In this document: one piece after another, positions 1 through 10,409 of the stretch
How positions within the stretch are numbered: position 1 is the first letter of the stretch
Layout of the letters: each line of letters begins with the position of its first letter
Source: Variovorax paradoxus
GTDB lineage: Bacteria > Pseudomonadota > Gammaproteobacteria > Burkholderiales > Burkholderiaceae_C
Direction: 5' to 3'
Assembly (NCBI RefSeq): GCF_009755665.1
Contig: NZ_CP046622.1
Location: 3,162,001 to 3,226,000 of the forward strand
DNA length: 64,000 nt
Translations under genes and position numbers: made by a program
The notes under the pieces: generated by a model
Databases searched by the model: none
What the model was told of the DNA's origin: nothing
The model's input: only the letters and a program-made list of their open reading frames with translations

Positions 1-46
1 GTTCGTCGGCGGCAAGGCCTACGGACTGCGCTCCTCGCCCGCTTGA
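1..46 (+). CDS. possible C-terminal end of an upstream gene (partial)
   Basis: Frame 2 of the window start reads FVGGKAYGLRSSPA and then TGA at 44-46, which looks like an ordinary protein C-terminus running in from outside the window. The fragment is too short to assign a family. No other feature explains these bases, but a random open stretch of 14 codons is also easy to get in GC-rich DNA. Confidence 0.3.
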   Translation, partial: FVGGKAYGLRSSPA

Positions 47-113
47 AGCGGGCCGCGGCCGAGAGTGCTCCGCGCGAGTGCCCGCGAGTGCGATGGCCAT
101 GGCCGCGCCCTGC

Positions 114-142
114 TTGCCAGCGGCGCGGCTCATCGGTACATT
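114..142 (+). promoter_or_regulatory. sigma70-like promoter of the pyrimidine operon
   Basis: TTGCCA at 114-119 and TACATT at 137-142 are separated by exactly 17 bases. This is a 5/6 match to the -35 consensus and a 4/6 match to the -10 consensus at ideal spacing. Transcription would begin about 14 bases before the URC1 start at 163. No operator-like symmetry is obvious between 47 and 162. The promoter assignment is inferred from sequence only. Confidence 0.5.
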
Positions 143-162
143 GCATTTTTTGAGGGCCTCCA

Positions 163-1511
<1,349 letters not shown>

Positions 1512-1515
<4 letters not shown>

Positions 1516-2924
1516 GCGACAACAAGGAACACGGCAACAACTACCTGCCCGCGGACGGATCGGGCAACCTGCCGGCCGGTAGCGCGGGCAACATCGATCC
1601 GGCGACCGAATTCGCGCCCGACACCAGCCGCCCCGCGGGCGCCGCCACCCTCTTGCGCACCACCGGCGCCATTCGCGAGCGCGCGGCCGCACTGCTCGCT
1701 CGCGCACGCAGCGGGGAGTCGCGATGGTTTCGCATCGGCGGCGACGATGCGGCGGATGACGCGGCCCGCGCCGTGGCCGAGGTCACGCGCGAGCGCTACC
1801 CATGGGACACCATTCCGTATCACAGCCGCTGGCGCCACTTCGAGGCCGGCGGCGTCGACCGGCTGAAGCAGCTCGACGCACTGCTCGGCGACCGCATCGA
1901 CGCCCGGCAGCGTGCCCGCGCGCACATCGACCTGGTGCTGGTGAGCGTGCTGCTCGATGCCGGCGCCGGCCCCAACTGGCACTACACCGAGCCGGCCACG
2001 GGCCAGCGCTTCACGCGCTCCGAAGGCCTGGGGGTGGCGAGCTTCCATGCCTTCACGAGCGGGCTTTTTTCGTCCAACCCCGATCATCCGCTGCAAGCCG
2101 ATGCAGCCGGATTGCGCGGGTTGGTCACCGACAGGCTCGGCGACGCTTTTCAGGTGAGCGACGTCAACCCTCTGGTGGGCCTTGCCGGCCGCGCCGTGTT
2201 GCTGCGCCGGCTGGGCGAAGCAATGAGCGAACAGCCCGAAACCTTCGGCGACGATGGCCGGCCGGCCGGCATGTTCGACGCGCTGGTCGCCCCTTTTGGC
2301 GCTGCCGCACCGCCCACCGCAGAAATCACCGCGCACCAGATCCTCTCGCTGCTGCTCGAAACGCTCTCGCGCATCTGGCCCTCGGCCAACTCCATCGACA
2401 GCATTGCCGTCGACGGCAGCGACACAACGGGCGGCATCGGTTCGAGCGACCCGGCCCTTGCGCTTGGCGACTGCTGGCGCCACAGCGCGGTGCGCGGGCC
2501 CGGCCTCACCAACGGTTGGATGCCGTTCCACAAGCTCTCGCAGTGGCTGACCTATTCGCTGCTCGAACCTTTCGAGTGGGCCGGCGTGAAGGTGCGCCAG
2601 CTCGATGCGCTCACGGCCCTGCCCGAATACCGAAACGGCGGCCTGCTGATCGACAGCGGCGTGATCGTGCCCAAAGACCCTGCCTCTCTTTCGCGCGTGT
2701 GGAAGGCCGGGGACGAGTTCATCGTCGAATGGCGCGCGCTCACCGTGGCGCTGCTCGACGAGTTGGCGCCCCGCGTGCGCAAGATGCTCGACCGCACCGA
2801 AGAAGAACTGCCGCTGGCCTGCGTGCTCGAAGGCGGCACCTGGGCGGCAGGCCGTGTGCTGGCACAGCGCTTGCGTGACGGAGCACCGCCGCTCCTGATC
2901 GAAAGCGACGGCACCGTCTTTTAG
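1512..2924 (+). CDS. URC4: URC4, DUF1688 family protein
   Basis: This 470-residue protein matches the DUF1688/URC4 family by overall sequence, for example [14 protein letters not shown] at residues 101-114 and the [20 protein letters not shown] region near 330-350. The first 45 residues are low-complexity and poorly conserved. It starts at ATG 1512 inside the URC1 stop (ATGA overlap), so the two are translationally coupled. URC4 is essential for uracil use through the URC route in Lachancea kluyveri, and ribosylurea was reported to accumulate in urc4 mutants, so it probably acts after ring opening. No catalytic motif can be named from sequence. Confidence 0.88.
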
Positions 2925-2956
2925 ACTTGCGGGTCCAGCAACGGCAGAAAAATCAA

Positions 2957-3586
<630 letters not shown>

Positions 3587-3587
3587 A

Positions 3588-3609
3588 GCCGACGCCCTCA
3601 GGCGGCGGC
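3588..3609 (+). other. intercistronic stem-loop between upp and the BMP gene
   Basis: GCCGACGCC (3588-3596), a CTCA loop and GGCGGCGGC (3601-3609) form a stem with one A-G mismatch just after the upp stop. No T-run follows, so it is not a classical terminator. It could stabilise the upstream mRNA or lower expression of the transporter part. The function is inferred only. Confidence 0.35.
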
Positions 3610-3661
3610 TGCGCGGTTCGGTTGGCAACAAGAAGATTTTCATACCTCGAGGAGAAGCACC

Positions 3662-4663
3662 GTGACAGCACGCCGTCAGTTGATCATTCGTTCCGCTGCC
3701 ATTGCCGCGGCCCTTGCGGCGGGCGCGCCCGGGCTGGCGCTGGCGCAGGCCAAGCTGAAGGTGGCGGCGGTGTACACCGTGCCCTTCGAGCAGCAATGGG
3801 TGGGCCGCATCCACAAGGCGCTCAAGGCGGCCGAGGCGCGCGGCGAGATCGAATACAAGGCGACCGAGAACGTCAGCAATGCCGACTACGAGCGCGTGAT
3901 GCGCGAGTACGCCACGGGCGGCAACCAGCTGATCTTGGGCGAAGTGTTCGGCGTGGAAGCGGCGGCGCGCAAGGTGGCCAAGGACTTTCCCAAGGTCGCC
4001 TTCCTGATGGGCTCGTCGCTCAAGCCGCAGGCGCCCAACTTCAGCGTGTTCGACAACTACATCCAGGAGCCGGCCTACCTGAGCGGCATGGTGGCCGGCG
4101 GCATGACCAAGAGCAACCGCATCGGCATGGTCGGCGGCTTTCCGATTCCCGAAGTGAACCGGCTCATGAACGCGTTCATGGCCGGCGCGAAGGAAACCAA
4201 CCCCAAGGTCGAGTTCAGCGTGAGCTTCATCAACAGCTGGTTCGACCCGCCGAAGGCCAAGGAAGCGGCTTTCGCGATGATCGACAAGGGCGCGGACGTG
4301 ATGTACGCCGAGCGCTTCGGCGTCTCCGACGCAGCCAAGGAAAAAGGCAAGCTTGCCATTGGCAACGTGATCGACACGCAGGCGCAGTACCCGGACACGG
4401 TGGTTGCCTCGGCCCTGTGGAACTTCGAGCCGTCGGCCGACCGCGCGATCAAGCTCGTGAAGGAAGGCAAGTTTGCTGCCGAGGACTACGGCCCTTATTC
4501 GATGATGAAGCACAAGGGCTCGGAGCTCGCGCCGCTCGGCACTTTCGAGAAGAAGGTACCCGCCGACATCATTGCCAAGGTCAAGGCGAAGCAGGCCGAC
4601 ATCCTGGCAGGCAAGGTCACCATCAAGGTCGACGACTCCCAGCCCAAATCGACCGCCAAGTGA
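3662..4663 (+). CDS. BMP-family ABC transporter substrate-binding protein
   Basis: This 333-residue exported binding protein of the Bmp/PnrA-like class typically binds nucleosides or purine-type bases. The N-terminus has RR, a hydrophobic segment and ALA before Gln29, so a signal peptide of about 28 residues is expected. The mature part shows the BMP pattern of two Rossmann-like lobes. The start is GTG 3662, supported by GAGGAGAAG at 3649-3657. The cognate ATPase and two permeases lie at 6335-9917. The surrounding URC, upp and codA genes point to uracil, cytosine or nucleosides as ligand, but specificity cannot be read from sequence. Confidence 0.9.
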   Translation: MTARRQLIIRSAAIAAALAAGAPGLALAQAKLKVAAVYTVPFEQQWVGRIHKALKAAEARGEIEYKATENVSNADYERVMREYATGGNQLILGEVFGVEAAARKVAKDFPKVAFLMGSSLKPQAPNFSVFDNYIQEPAYLSGMVAGGMTKSNRIGMVGGFPIPEVNRLMNAFMAGAKETNPKVEFSVSFINSWFDPPKAKEAAFAMIDKGADVMYAERFGVSDAAKEKGKLAIGNVIDTQAQYPDTVVASALWNFEPSADRAIKLVKEGKFAAEDYGPYSMMKHKGSELAPLGTFEKKVPADIIAKVKAKQADILAGKVTIKVDDSQPKSTAK

Positions 4664-4677
4664 AGGGGCCGTTGACG

Positions 4678-5616
4678 ATGCGCTGGCGTTCTCTTCTTGC
4701 GGCCGGCGTGCTGGCCTTCGGTCTCGCGGGCTGCGCCGGCGTCTACAAGACTGGTGCCAGCGGCACCAGCGGCCTCCGGCTGGACGACACGCCGCGCATT
4801 GCGGTGATCTCGGCCTTCGAGCCCGAGCTCAAGCTGTTGCTGAGCCGACTGCAGGGGCCGGCCAGGCACAGCGTCAACGGGGTCGAGTTCACCACCGGCA
4901 CGCTCCAAGGCAAACCCGTAGTGCTGTTTCTCTCCGGCATCAGCATGACCAACGCGACGATGAACACGCAACTGGTGCTCGACCGTTTTCGCGTGACCAG
5001 CATCGTGTTCAGCGGCATTGCGGGTGGGGTGAACCCATCGCTGCATGTGGGCGACGTCACGGTGCCCGCCCAATGGGGCCAGTACCTCGAGGTGCTGATG
5101 GCGCGCGAAACCGCGCCGGGCAAGTTCACCGCGCCGCCGTTCATCACCGATGCCACGCTGCCCAACTTCGGCATGATGCATCCGCGCCCGGTGGAGGTGC
5201 GCTCTGCCGCAAAGCCGGGCATCGAACGCAAGTTCTGGTTCGAAGCCGATCCGAAGATGCTCGAGGTGGCACGCAGCATCCGCAACGTCGACCTGGCGAA
5301 CTGCAGTGCCGGCAAGTGCCTGGCGCGCAAGCCCCAGCTCGTCGTGGGCGGCAATGGTGTTTCGGGCCAGGCCTTCATGGACAACAAGGCGTATCGCGAA
5401 TACACCTTCAAGACCTTCCAGGCCAACGTGCTCGACATGGAAACCGCGGCCGTGGGCATGGTGGCCTACAGCAACGGCGTGCCCTACATCGCCTTCCGCT
5501 CGCTCAGCGACCTGGCCGGCGGCGGTGAAGGCGCGAACGAGATGGGCACCTTCATGGGCATTGCGGCCGACAACTCGGCCAAGGTCATGCTGGCGTTCCT
5601 GGCTGCATGGAAGTGA
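4678..5616 (+). CDS. exported lipoprotein nucleosidase/phosphorylase (MTAN-like)
   Basis: This 312-residue protein of the PNP/UDP phosphorylase superfamily is closest in motif to MTA/SAH nucleosidases. It has AVISAFEPE (42-50), FSGIAGGV (111-118), LDMETAAVGM (252-261) and RSLSD with Asp278 in the place of the MTAN general acid. Unlike cytoplasmic MTANs, it begins with a lipobox signal (LAGC, Cys19), so it should be membrane-anchored and face the periplasm. In this operon it probably frees bases from nucleosides before or during import. It follows the BMP gene by 14 bases and overlaps the next gene by 10. Nucleosidase versus phosphorylase activity is not resolved. Confidence 0.8.
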   Translation: MRWRSLLAAGVLAFGLAGCAGVYKTGASGTSGLRLDDTPRIAVISAFEPELKLLLSRLQGPARHSVNGVEFTTGTLQGKPVVLFLSGISMTNATMNTQLVLDRFRVTSIVFSGIAGGVNPSLHVGDVTVPAQWGQYLEVLMARETAPGKFTAPPFITDATLPNFGMMHPRPVEVRSAAKPGIERKFWFEADPKMLEVARSIRNVDLANCSAGKCLARKPQLVVGGNGVSGQAFMDNKAYREYTFKTFQANVLDMETAAVGMVAYSNGVPYIAFRSLSDLAGGGEGANEMGTFMGIAADNSAKVMLAFLAAWK

Positions 5617-6338
5617 CGGTGGCGCCCGTACGCCTCGTGCTGCTGCCGGGCATGGACGGAACGGGCGATCTCTTCGAGCCCCTGAAAGAGGCGATGGGGC
5701 CGCAGGCCGCTATCGACGTCGTGCGCTACCCAGGCCACCAGGCGCTCGGCTATGACGATCTGGAGCCGCTGGTTCGCGCGCAACTGCCGACGCGGGCGCC
5801 CTTCGTGCTGCTCGGCGAATCCTTTTCCGGGCCGCTGGCCATCTCGATCGCGGCGTCGCCTCCGCCGGGGCTTCTCGGGCTCGTGCTGTGCTGCAGCTTC
5901 GCGCGCCGGCCCGGGCCAGGCCTTGCGGTGATGCGCGCGGGCCTGCTCGAGCTGTCGATGCGCCTGATGCATTCCAGGCCGATGCGCGCGCCCATGCGGC
6001 AGTTGCTGCTGGGACGGTACGCATCGCCGCGCCTGTCGGGCATGCTGCAGGCGTCGCTTGCGCAGGTCTCCGTCGCCGTCATGACCCGTCGCATGAAGGA
6101 AGTGCAGCGCGTGGACGTGCGCGACAAGCTTTCGCTGGTGCGCGTGCCTACCATGTACCTCCAGGCGCTGCAGGACCGCGTCGTGCCCCGGCGGGCGGCT
6201 GCGATCATCCAGCAGCGGCTTTCCGCGCTGCGCGTCGTGAAACTCGACGGGCCGCACGGCCTGCTGCAGGCCTCGCCCGAGGCCTCCGCCCGCGCCATCT
6301 TGAGTTTCTGTGGCGAACTGCAACCCGCTTCGCCATGA
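5607..6338 (+). CDS. alpha/beta hydrolase fold protein
   Basis: This 243-residue soluble protein has the alpha/beta hydrolase core. The nucleophile elbow GESFSG places Ser72, and LQDRVV gives Asp190 and DGPHG gives His217, so the catalytic triad is complete. LPGMDGTG (13-20) forms the oxyanion region. It starts at ATG 5607 inside the end of the nucleosidase gene, and its stop overlaps the ATPase start. The substrate is unknown. A parallel is RutD, an alpha/beta hydrolase of the unrelated Rut uracil pathway, but no close similarity to RutD is claimed. Confidence 0.82.
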   Translation: MEVTVAPVRLVLLPGMDGTGDLFEPLKEAMGPQAAIDVVRYPGHQALGYDDLEPLVRAQLPTRAPFVLLGESFSGPLAISIAASPPPGLLGLVLCCSFARRPGPGLAVMRAGLLELSMRLMHSRPMRAPMRQLLLGRYASPRLSGMLQASLAQVSVAVMTRRMKEVQRVDVRDKLSLVRVPTMYLQALQDRVVPRRAAAIIQQRLSALRVVKLDGPHGLLQASPEASARAILSFCGELQPASP

Positions 6339-7933
6339 CGACTCCCACCGTTCTCCGCCTCAAGGGCATCACCAAGCGCTTCGGCGCCCTCGTCGCCAAC
6401 GACGCCATCTCCCTCGACCTGCAGGCGGGCGAGGTGCTCGCGCTGCTCGGCGAGAACGGCGCGGGCAAGTCGACGCTGATGTCCATCCTGTTCGGGCACT
6501 ACGTTGCCGACGAAGGCAGCATCGAGGCCTTCGGCACGCCCTTGCCTCCGGGCAACCCCAAGGCGGCACTGGCGGCGGGCGTGGGCATGGTGCACCAGCA
6601 CTTCACCCTGGCCGACAACCTGAGCGTGCTCGACAACGTGATGATGGGCACGGAGCCGCTGTGGCGCGTGTTCTCGCGCCGCGCCGCGGCGCGCACCCGG
6701 CTACTTGAAGTGGCGCAGCGCTTCGGCCTGCCTGTGCAGCCTGACGCGAAGATCGGCAGCCTCTCGGTCGGCGAGCGGCAGCGCGTCGAAATATTGAAGG
6801 CGCTGTACCGCGGCGCGCGCATCCTCATCCTGGACGAACCCACCGCCGTGCTGACGCCGCAGGAAAGCGAAGCCTTGTTTGCCACGCTTGCGCAGATGGT
6901 GGCGCAGGGGCTCTCCGTGATCTTCATCAGTCACAAGCTGGGCGAGGTGCTGCGGGTATCGCGGCGCATTGCCGTGCTGCGCGGCGGCAAGCTGGTGGCC
7001 GAAGCGCACACGGCCGACACCACGCAGGCGCAACTCGCGCTGTGGATGGTTGGGCATGCGGTCGAGGCTGCGCAGCGGCAGCCAGCCGGTTCGGTGGGCG
7101 ATGCGGTTTGCGTGCTTGACCGTGTGAACACCGCGTCGGCCAGGAGTGACGCGCAGGACCATTCGAGCCCCCTCCGCGAGGTGACGCTCACGCTGCGCGG
7201 CGGGGAAATCACCGCCATTGCGGGCGTTTCGGGCAACGGCCAGGTCGCGCTGGCCGAACTGCTGTGCGGCACGCGCCGCGCCGTCTCCGGCACCGCCCTG
7301 CTGATGGGCCGTGCGCTGCCGCCCTCGCCTTCCCGGCTGGTGCAGCGCGGGGTGGCACGCATTCCCGAAGACCGGCACACAGTCGGCGTGGTCGGCGACC
7401 TGCCAGTGTGGGAGAACGCGGTGTCGGAGCGGCTGCGCAGCCCGGTTTTCTCGCGCTGGTCTCTGTTGGTGCGGCGTGCGGCCGCGCGGCTGCATGCGCG
7501 GCGTATCGAGCAAGCGTTCGACGTGCGCGGCGCCGGCCTGATGTCCCCGGCGCGCTCGCTCTCCGGCGGAAATATGCAGAAATTGATCCTGGGACGTGCG
7601 CTGCTCGCGCCCGAACAGGTGGAAGACGCCGACAACAGGAAATATCCGACCCGCGCACCGCGCCTCATCGTCGCGCACCAGCCGACCTGGGGCCTGGATA
7701 TCGGCGCCGTCGCCTATGTGCAGCAGCAGCTCATTGCGGCGCGCGATGCCGGCGCGGCGGTGCTGGTGATTTCGGACGACCTCGACGAAGTGCTGGCACT
7801 CGGCGACCGCGTGGCCGTGATGCACGGCGGACACCTGGGCGAGGCGCGCCCGGCTTCGGCCTGGACACGCGAAGCCATCGGCCTGGCAATGGCCGGCGGG
7901 ACCGACGCGTCGCGCGGAAAGGCCCGACCATGA
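6335..7933 (+). CDS. nucleoside-type ABC transporter ATP-binding protein (double ATPase)
   Basis: This 532-residue fused ATPase has two ABC domains. The first is canonical: Walker A GENGAGKST (39-47), signature LSVGE (143-147) and Walker B LILDEP (164-169). The second has a degenerate P-loop GVSGNGQ (297-303) and signature LSGG (409-412), typical of the NupO/RbsA class that serves BMP binding proteins. An unusual extra segment of about 18 residues (EQVEDADNRKYPTRAPR) sits between the second signature and its Walker B (LIVAHQPTWGLD). It overlaps both neighbours by 4 bases and should energise the permeases that follow. Confidence 0.93.
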   Translation: MTTPTVLRLKGITKRFGALVANDAISLDLQAGEVLALLGENGAGKSTLMSILFGHYVADEGSIEAFGTPLPPGNPKAALAAGVGMVHQHFTLADNLSVLDNVMMGTEPLWRVFSRRAAARTRLLEVAQRFGLPVQPDAKIGSLSVGERQRVEILKALYRGARILILDEPTAVLTPQESEALFATLAQMVAQGLSVIFISHKLGEVLRVSRRIAVLRGGKLVAEAHTADTTQAQLALWMVGHAVEAAQRQPAGSVGDAVCVLDRVNTASARSDAQDHSSPLREVTLTLRGGEITAIAGVSGNGQVALAELLCGTRRAVSGTALLMGRALPPSPSRLVQRGVARIPEDRHTVGVVGDLPVWENAVSERLRSPVFSRWSLLVRRAAARLHARRIEQAFDVRGAGLMSPARSLSGGNMQKLILGRALLAPEQVEDADNRKYPTRAPRLIVAHQPTWGLDIGAVAYVQQQLIAARDAGAAVLVISDDLDEVLALGDRVAVMHGGHLGEARPASAWTREAIGLAMAGGTDASRGKARP

Positions 7934-8997
7934 TGCGGCTCGAAAGACGCCACGAGACATCGCGTGCCGCACTGGTGCTGGCTCCCATCGGTGCGGTGCT
8001 GTTCACCATGCTGGTGAGCGCGCTGCTCGTGCTTTGGGCCGGCGCACCGGTCGGCCGCACCTACGCGCTGCTGCTGCAGGGCGGCTTCGGCTCCGTGTTC
8101 GCCTGGAGCGAAACGCTCACGCGCGCGATCCCGCTCATCCTTACCGGCCTGGCCGCGACGGTCGCGTTCAAGGCGCGGCTCTTCAACATCGGCGCCGAGG
8201 GCCAGCTGTTCGCCGGCGCGCTTGCCGCCGTGGCCGTTGGTGGCATGCACGGCGGCACGGGCTTCGAGCTTCAGCCGTGGCTGCTGTTCCCGCTGATGAT
8301 GCTGGCCGCCGCCGTGGCCGGCGCCCTGCTGTTGCTCGGCCCCGCGCTGATGAAGAACAAGCTCGGCGTCGACGAGGTCGTGACCACGCTGCTGATCAAT
8401 TTCATCGTGCTGCTCGGCGTGTCGGCGCTGCTCGACGGGCCGATGAAAGACCCGACCGCCATGGGCTGGCCGCAGAGCGTGTCACTGCAGCCCGACGTGG
8501 AGCTCGGCAAGCTGGTTGCACAGACGCGTGTGCACACGGGCCTGCTCTGGGCGGTTTCGCTCGCTGTGATCGTCTGGGCGATCTTCAAGTACACGGTGCT
8601 GGGCTTCGACATTCGCGCAGTCGGCGCCAATGCGCGTGCAGCCGAGTTTGCGGGCGTGCCGGTGACGCGCACCGTGGTCATGGTGGCGTTGCTTTCCGGC
8701 GCGCTGGCCGGGCTGGCCGGCGCCATCGAGGTGGCGGGCCGCACCAGCTATGTCACGCTCGACATGTCGCCGGGCTACGGCTATACCGGCATCGTGATCG
8801 CAATGCTGGCCGGGCTGCATCCGTTGGGCGTGATTGCCGCGGGCGTGTTCGTGGCGGGCGTGCTGGTCGGTGCGGACACCATGAGCCGCGCAGTGGGCGT
8901 GCCGACCTACATCGCCGACGTGATCGTCGCGGCCTCGCTGATCGCAGTGCTGGTGGCGACGCTGCTCACGCAGTACCGGGTGCGGATGACGAAATGA
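7930..8997 (+). CDS. ABC transporter permease, nucleoside/base type (1)
   Basis: This 355-residue polytopic membrane protein of the BPD_transp_2 class has the family segments FNIGAEGQLFAGA and GVDEVVTTLLINFI, as in NupP-type subunits. Long hydrophobic stretches run along most of its length. It starts at ATG 7930 overlapping the ATPase stop; a second ATG lies at 7933. It pairs with the next gene to form the heterodimeric channel of the importer. Confidence 0.93.
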   Translation: MMRLERRHETSRAALVLAPIGAVLFTMLVSALLVLWAGAPVGRTYALLLQGGFGSVFAWSETLTRAIPLILTGLAATVAFKARLFNIGAEGQLFAGALAAVAVGGMHGGTGFELQPWLLFPLMMLAAAVAGALLLLGPALMKNKLGVDEVVTTLLINFIVLLGVSALLDGPMKDPTAMGWPQSVSLQPDVELGKLVAQTRVHTGLLWAVSLAVIVWAIFKYTVLGFDIRAVGANARAAEFAGVPVTRTVVMVALLSGALAGLAGAIEVAGRTSYVTLDMSPGYGYTGIVIAMLAGLHPLGVIAAGVFVAGVLVGADTMSRAVGVPTYIADVIVAASLIAVLVATLLTQYRVRMTK

Positions 8998-9917
8998 CCG
9001 ACCTGCTCGACATCCTCGCCAACCCGGCCTTCTGGGTCGCGGTGCTGCGCATCGCCACGCCGCTCATCCTCGGCACCCTGGGCGTGCTGCTGTGCGAGCG
9101 CGCAGGCGTGCTCAACCTGGGCATCGAGGGAATCATGGTGGCGGGTGCCTTCACAGGATGGCTCGCGGTGTACGCCGGCGCGCCGCTGTGGGCCGGCGTG
9201 GGCGTTGCTGCGCTCACGGGCATGGTGTTCGGGCTGCTGCATGCGTTTCTCACCGTGGGCCTGGCACTTTCTCAGCACGTCTCGGGGCTGGGCATCACGC
9301 TGTTGGCCACTGCACTCAGCTACTTCGGCTACCGCGTGAGCTTTCCGAAAGTGAACACACCGCCGACCATCACGCCCTTCGCGCCCATGGACTGGCTGCC
9401 GCTGCCCATCCTGAATGCGCAGACATCGCTCACCCTGTTCGCGCTGCTGCTCGTGCCGGCGATTGCCTGGGTGCTGTACCGCACACCCCTAGGTCTGGCG
9501 CTGCGCATGGTCGGCGAGAACCCGCAGGCGGCCGAGAGCCAGGGCGTATCGGTCGCGGGCATGCGCACCGGAGCCATCGTCGCGGGTTCGGCGCTGATGG
9601 GCATGGCCGGCTCGTTTCTCACGCTTTCCGCGTTCAACGCCTTCTTCTTCAACATGGTGAACGGCCGCGGCTGGATCTGCGTGGCGCTGGTGGTGTTTGC
9701 CTCATGGCGGCCCGGCAAGGCCCTGCTGGGCGCGCTGCTGTTCGCGTTCTTCGACGCGCTGCAGCTTCGGCTGCAACAATCGGGCGATGCCGTGCTGCCC
9801 TACCAGATCTACCTGATGCTGCCGTACCTGCTGTCTATCCTCGCGCTGGTGCTGGTGGCGCGCAAGGCCAGCTATCCGCAGGCGCTGATGAAACCGTATC
9901 GCAAGGGGGAGCGCTGA
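8994..9917 (+). CDS. ABC transporter permease, nucleoside/base type (2)
   Basis: This 307-residue polytopic protein is the shorter NupQ-like partner permease. Its recognisable segments are CERAGVLNLGIEGIMVAGA (35-53) and MVNGRGWICVALVVFASW near residue 220-237. It starts at ATG 8994 in an ATGA overlap with the preceding permease, and its stop shares an A with the start of the next gene. Having two permeases, one double ATPase and one BMP protein is the complete set for this importer class. Confidence 0.93.
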   Translation: MTDLLDILANPAFWVAVLRIATPLILGTLGVLLCERAGVLNLGIEGIMVAGAFTGWLAVYAGAPLWAGVGVAALTGMVFGLLHAFLTVGLALSQHVSGLGITLLATALSYFGYRVSFPKVNTPPTITPFAPMDWLPLPILNAQTSLTLFALLLVPAIAWVLYRTPLGLALRMVGENPQAAESQGVSVAGMRTGAIVAGSALMGMAGSFLTLSAFNAFFFNMVNGRGWICVALVVFASWRPGKALLGALLFAFFDALQLRLQQSGDAVLPYQIYLMLPYLLSILALVLVARKASYPQALMKPYRKGER

Positions 9918-10375
9918 TGCCGCGCGCAGCCGCAGTGCGCAAGATGCTGCTCACCGCGCTTGCCGGCTTGTGCGGCACCGGCGCGCATGCGCTGGGCAAC
10001 GACTACGGTTACGACACTTTCAAGACGCCCGATTCGATCACCTGGGTGCAGCTGTGCGGCACCTGGGGGAAGAACCACGAGGGCACCTACCGCGTGGTCC
10101 ACGCCGACCAGTACGCCCAGTCTTTCCTTTACGTGCAGCGGATGACGCGCGATGCCAACGGCAGCCTGCATGCAGATCACACGCTGGTCATTGCCGAGCT
10201 CGACAACGACCATGCCGAGATCGCGCTCACCGATCTCACCTGCCGCGCTACGCCGCGCGGCATCGTGGTCACGGCCAAGGCCGCGTCCGGCCACGACGGC
10301 AAACTGCGCCGCGTGACCATCGAAGTCGGCCCGGCGCCCGGGCAGTACCGCTATCGGGCGCAGCGCACGCGCTGA
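9917..10375 (+). CDS. small secreted protein of unknown function in the pyrimidine operon
   Basis: This 152-residue protein has a signal peptide (MLLTALAGLCGTGAHALG, cleavage near residue 26). The mature part has two cysteines (in QLCGTWG and LTCRATP) that could form a disulphide, and a repeated beta-strand character (TYRVVHADQYAQSFLYVQR, HTLVIAELDNDHAEIAL). I do not recognise a family. The start ATG shares its first base with the permease stop, so it is co-translated with the transporter. That placement suggests a periplasmic role linked to uptake, but this is inference. Confidence 0.8.
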   Translation: MPRAAAVRKMLLTALAGLCGTGAHALGNDYGYDTFKTPDSITWVQLCGTWGKNHEGTYRVVHADQYAQSFLYVQRMTRDANGSLHADHTLVIAELDNDHAEIALTDLTCRATPRGIVVTAKAASGHDGKLRRVTIEVGPAPGQYRYRAQRTR

Positions 10376-10409
10376 ACGCACACGCCCCCAGACAAGAAGA
10401 CCTCCCACG

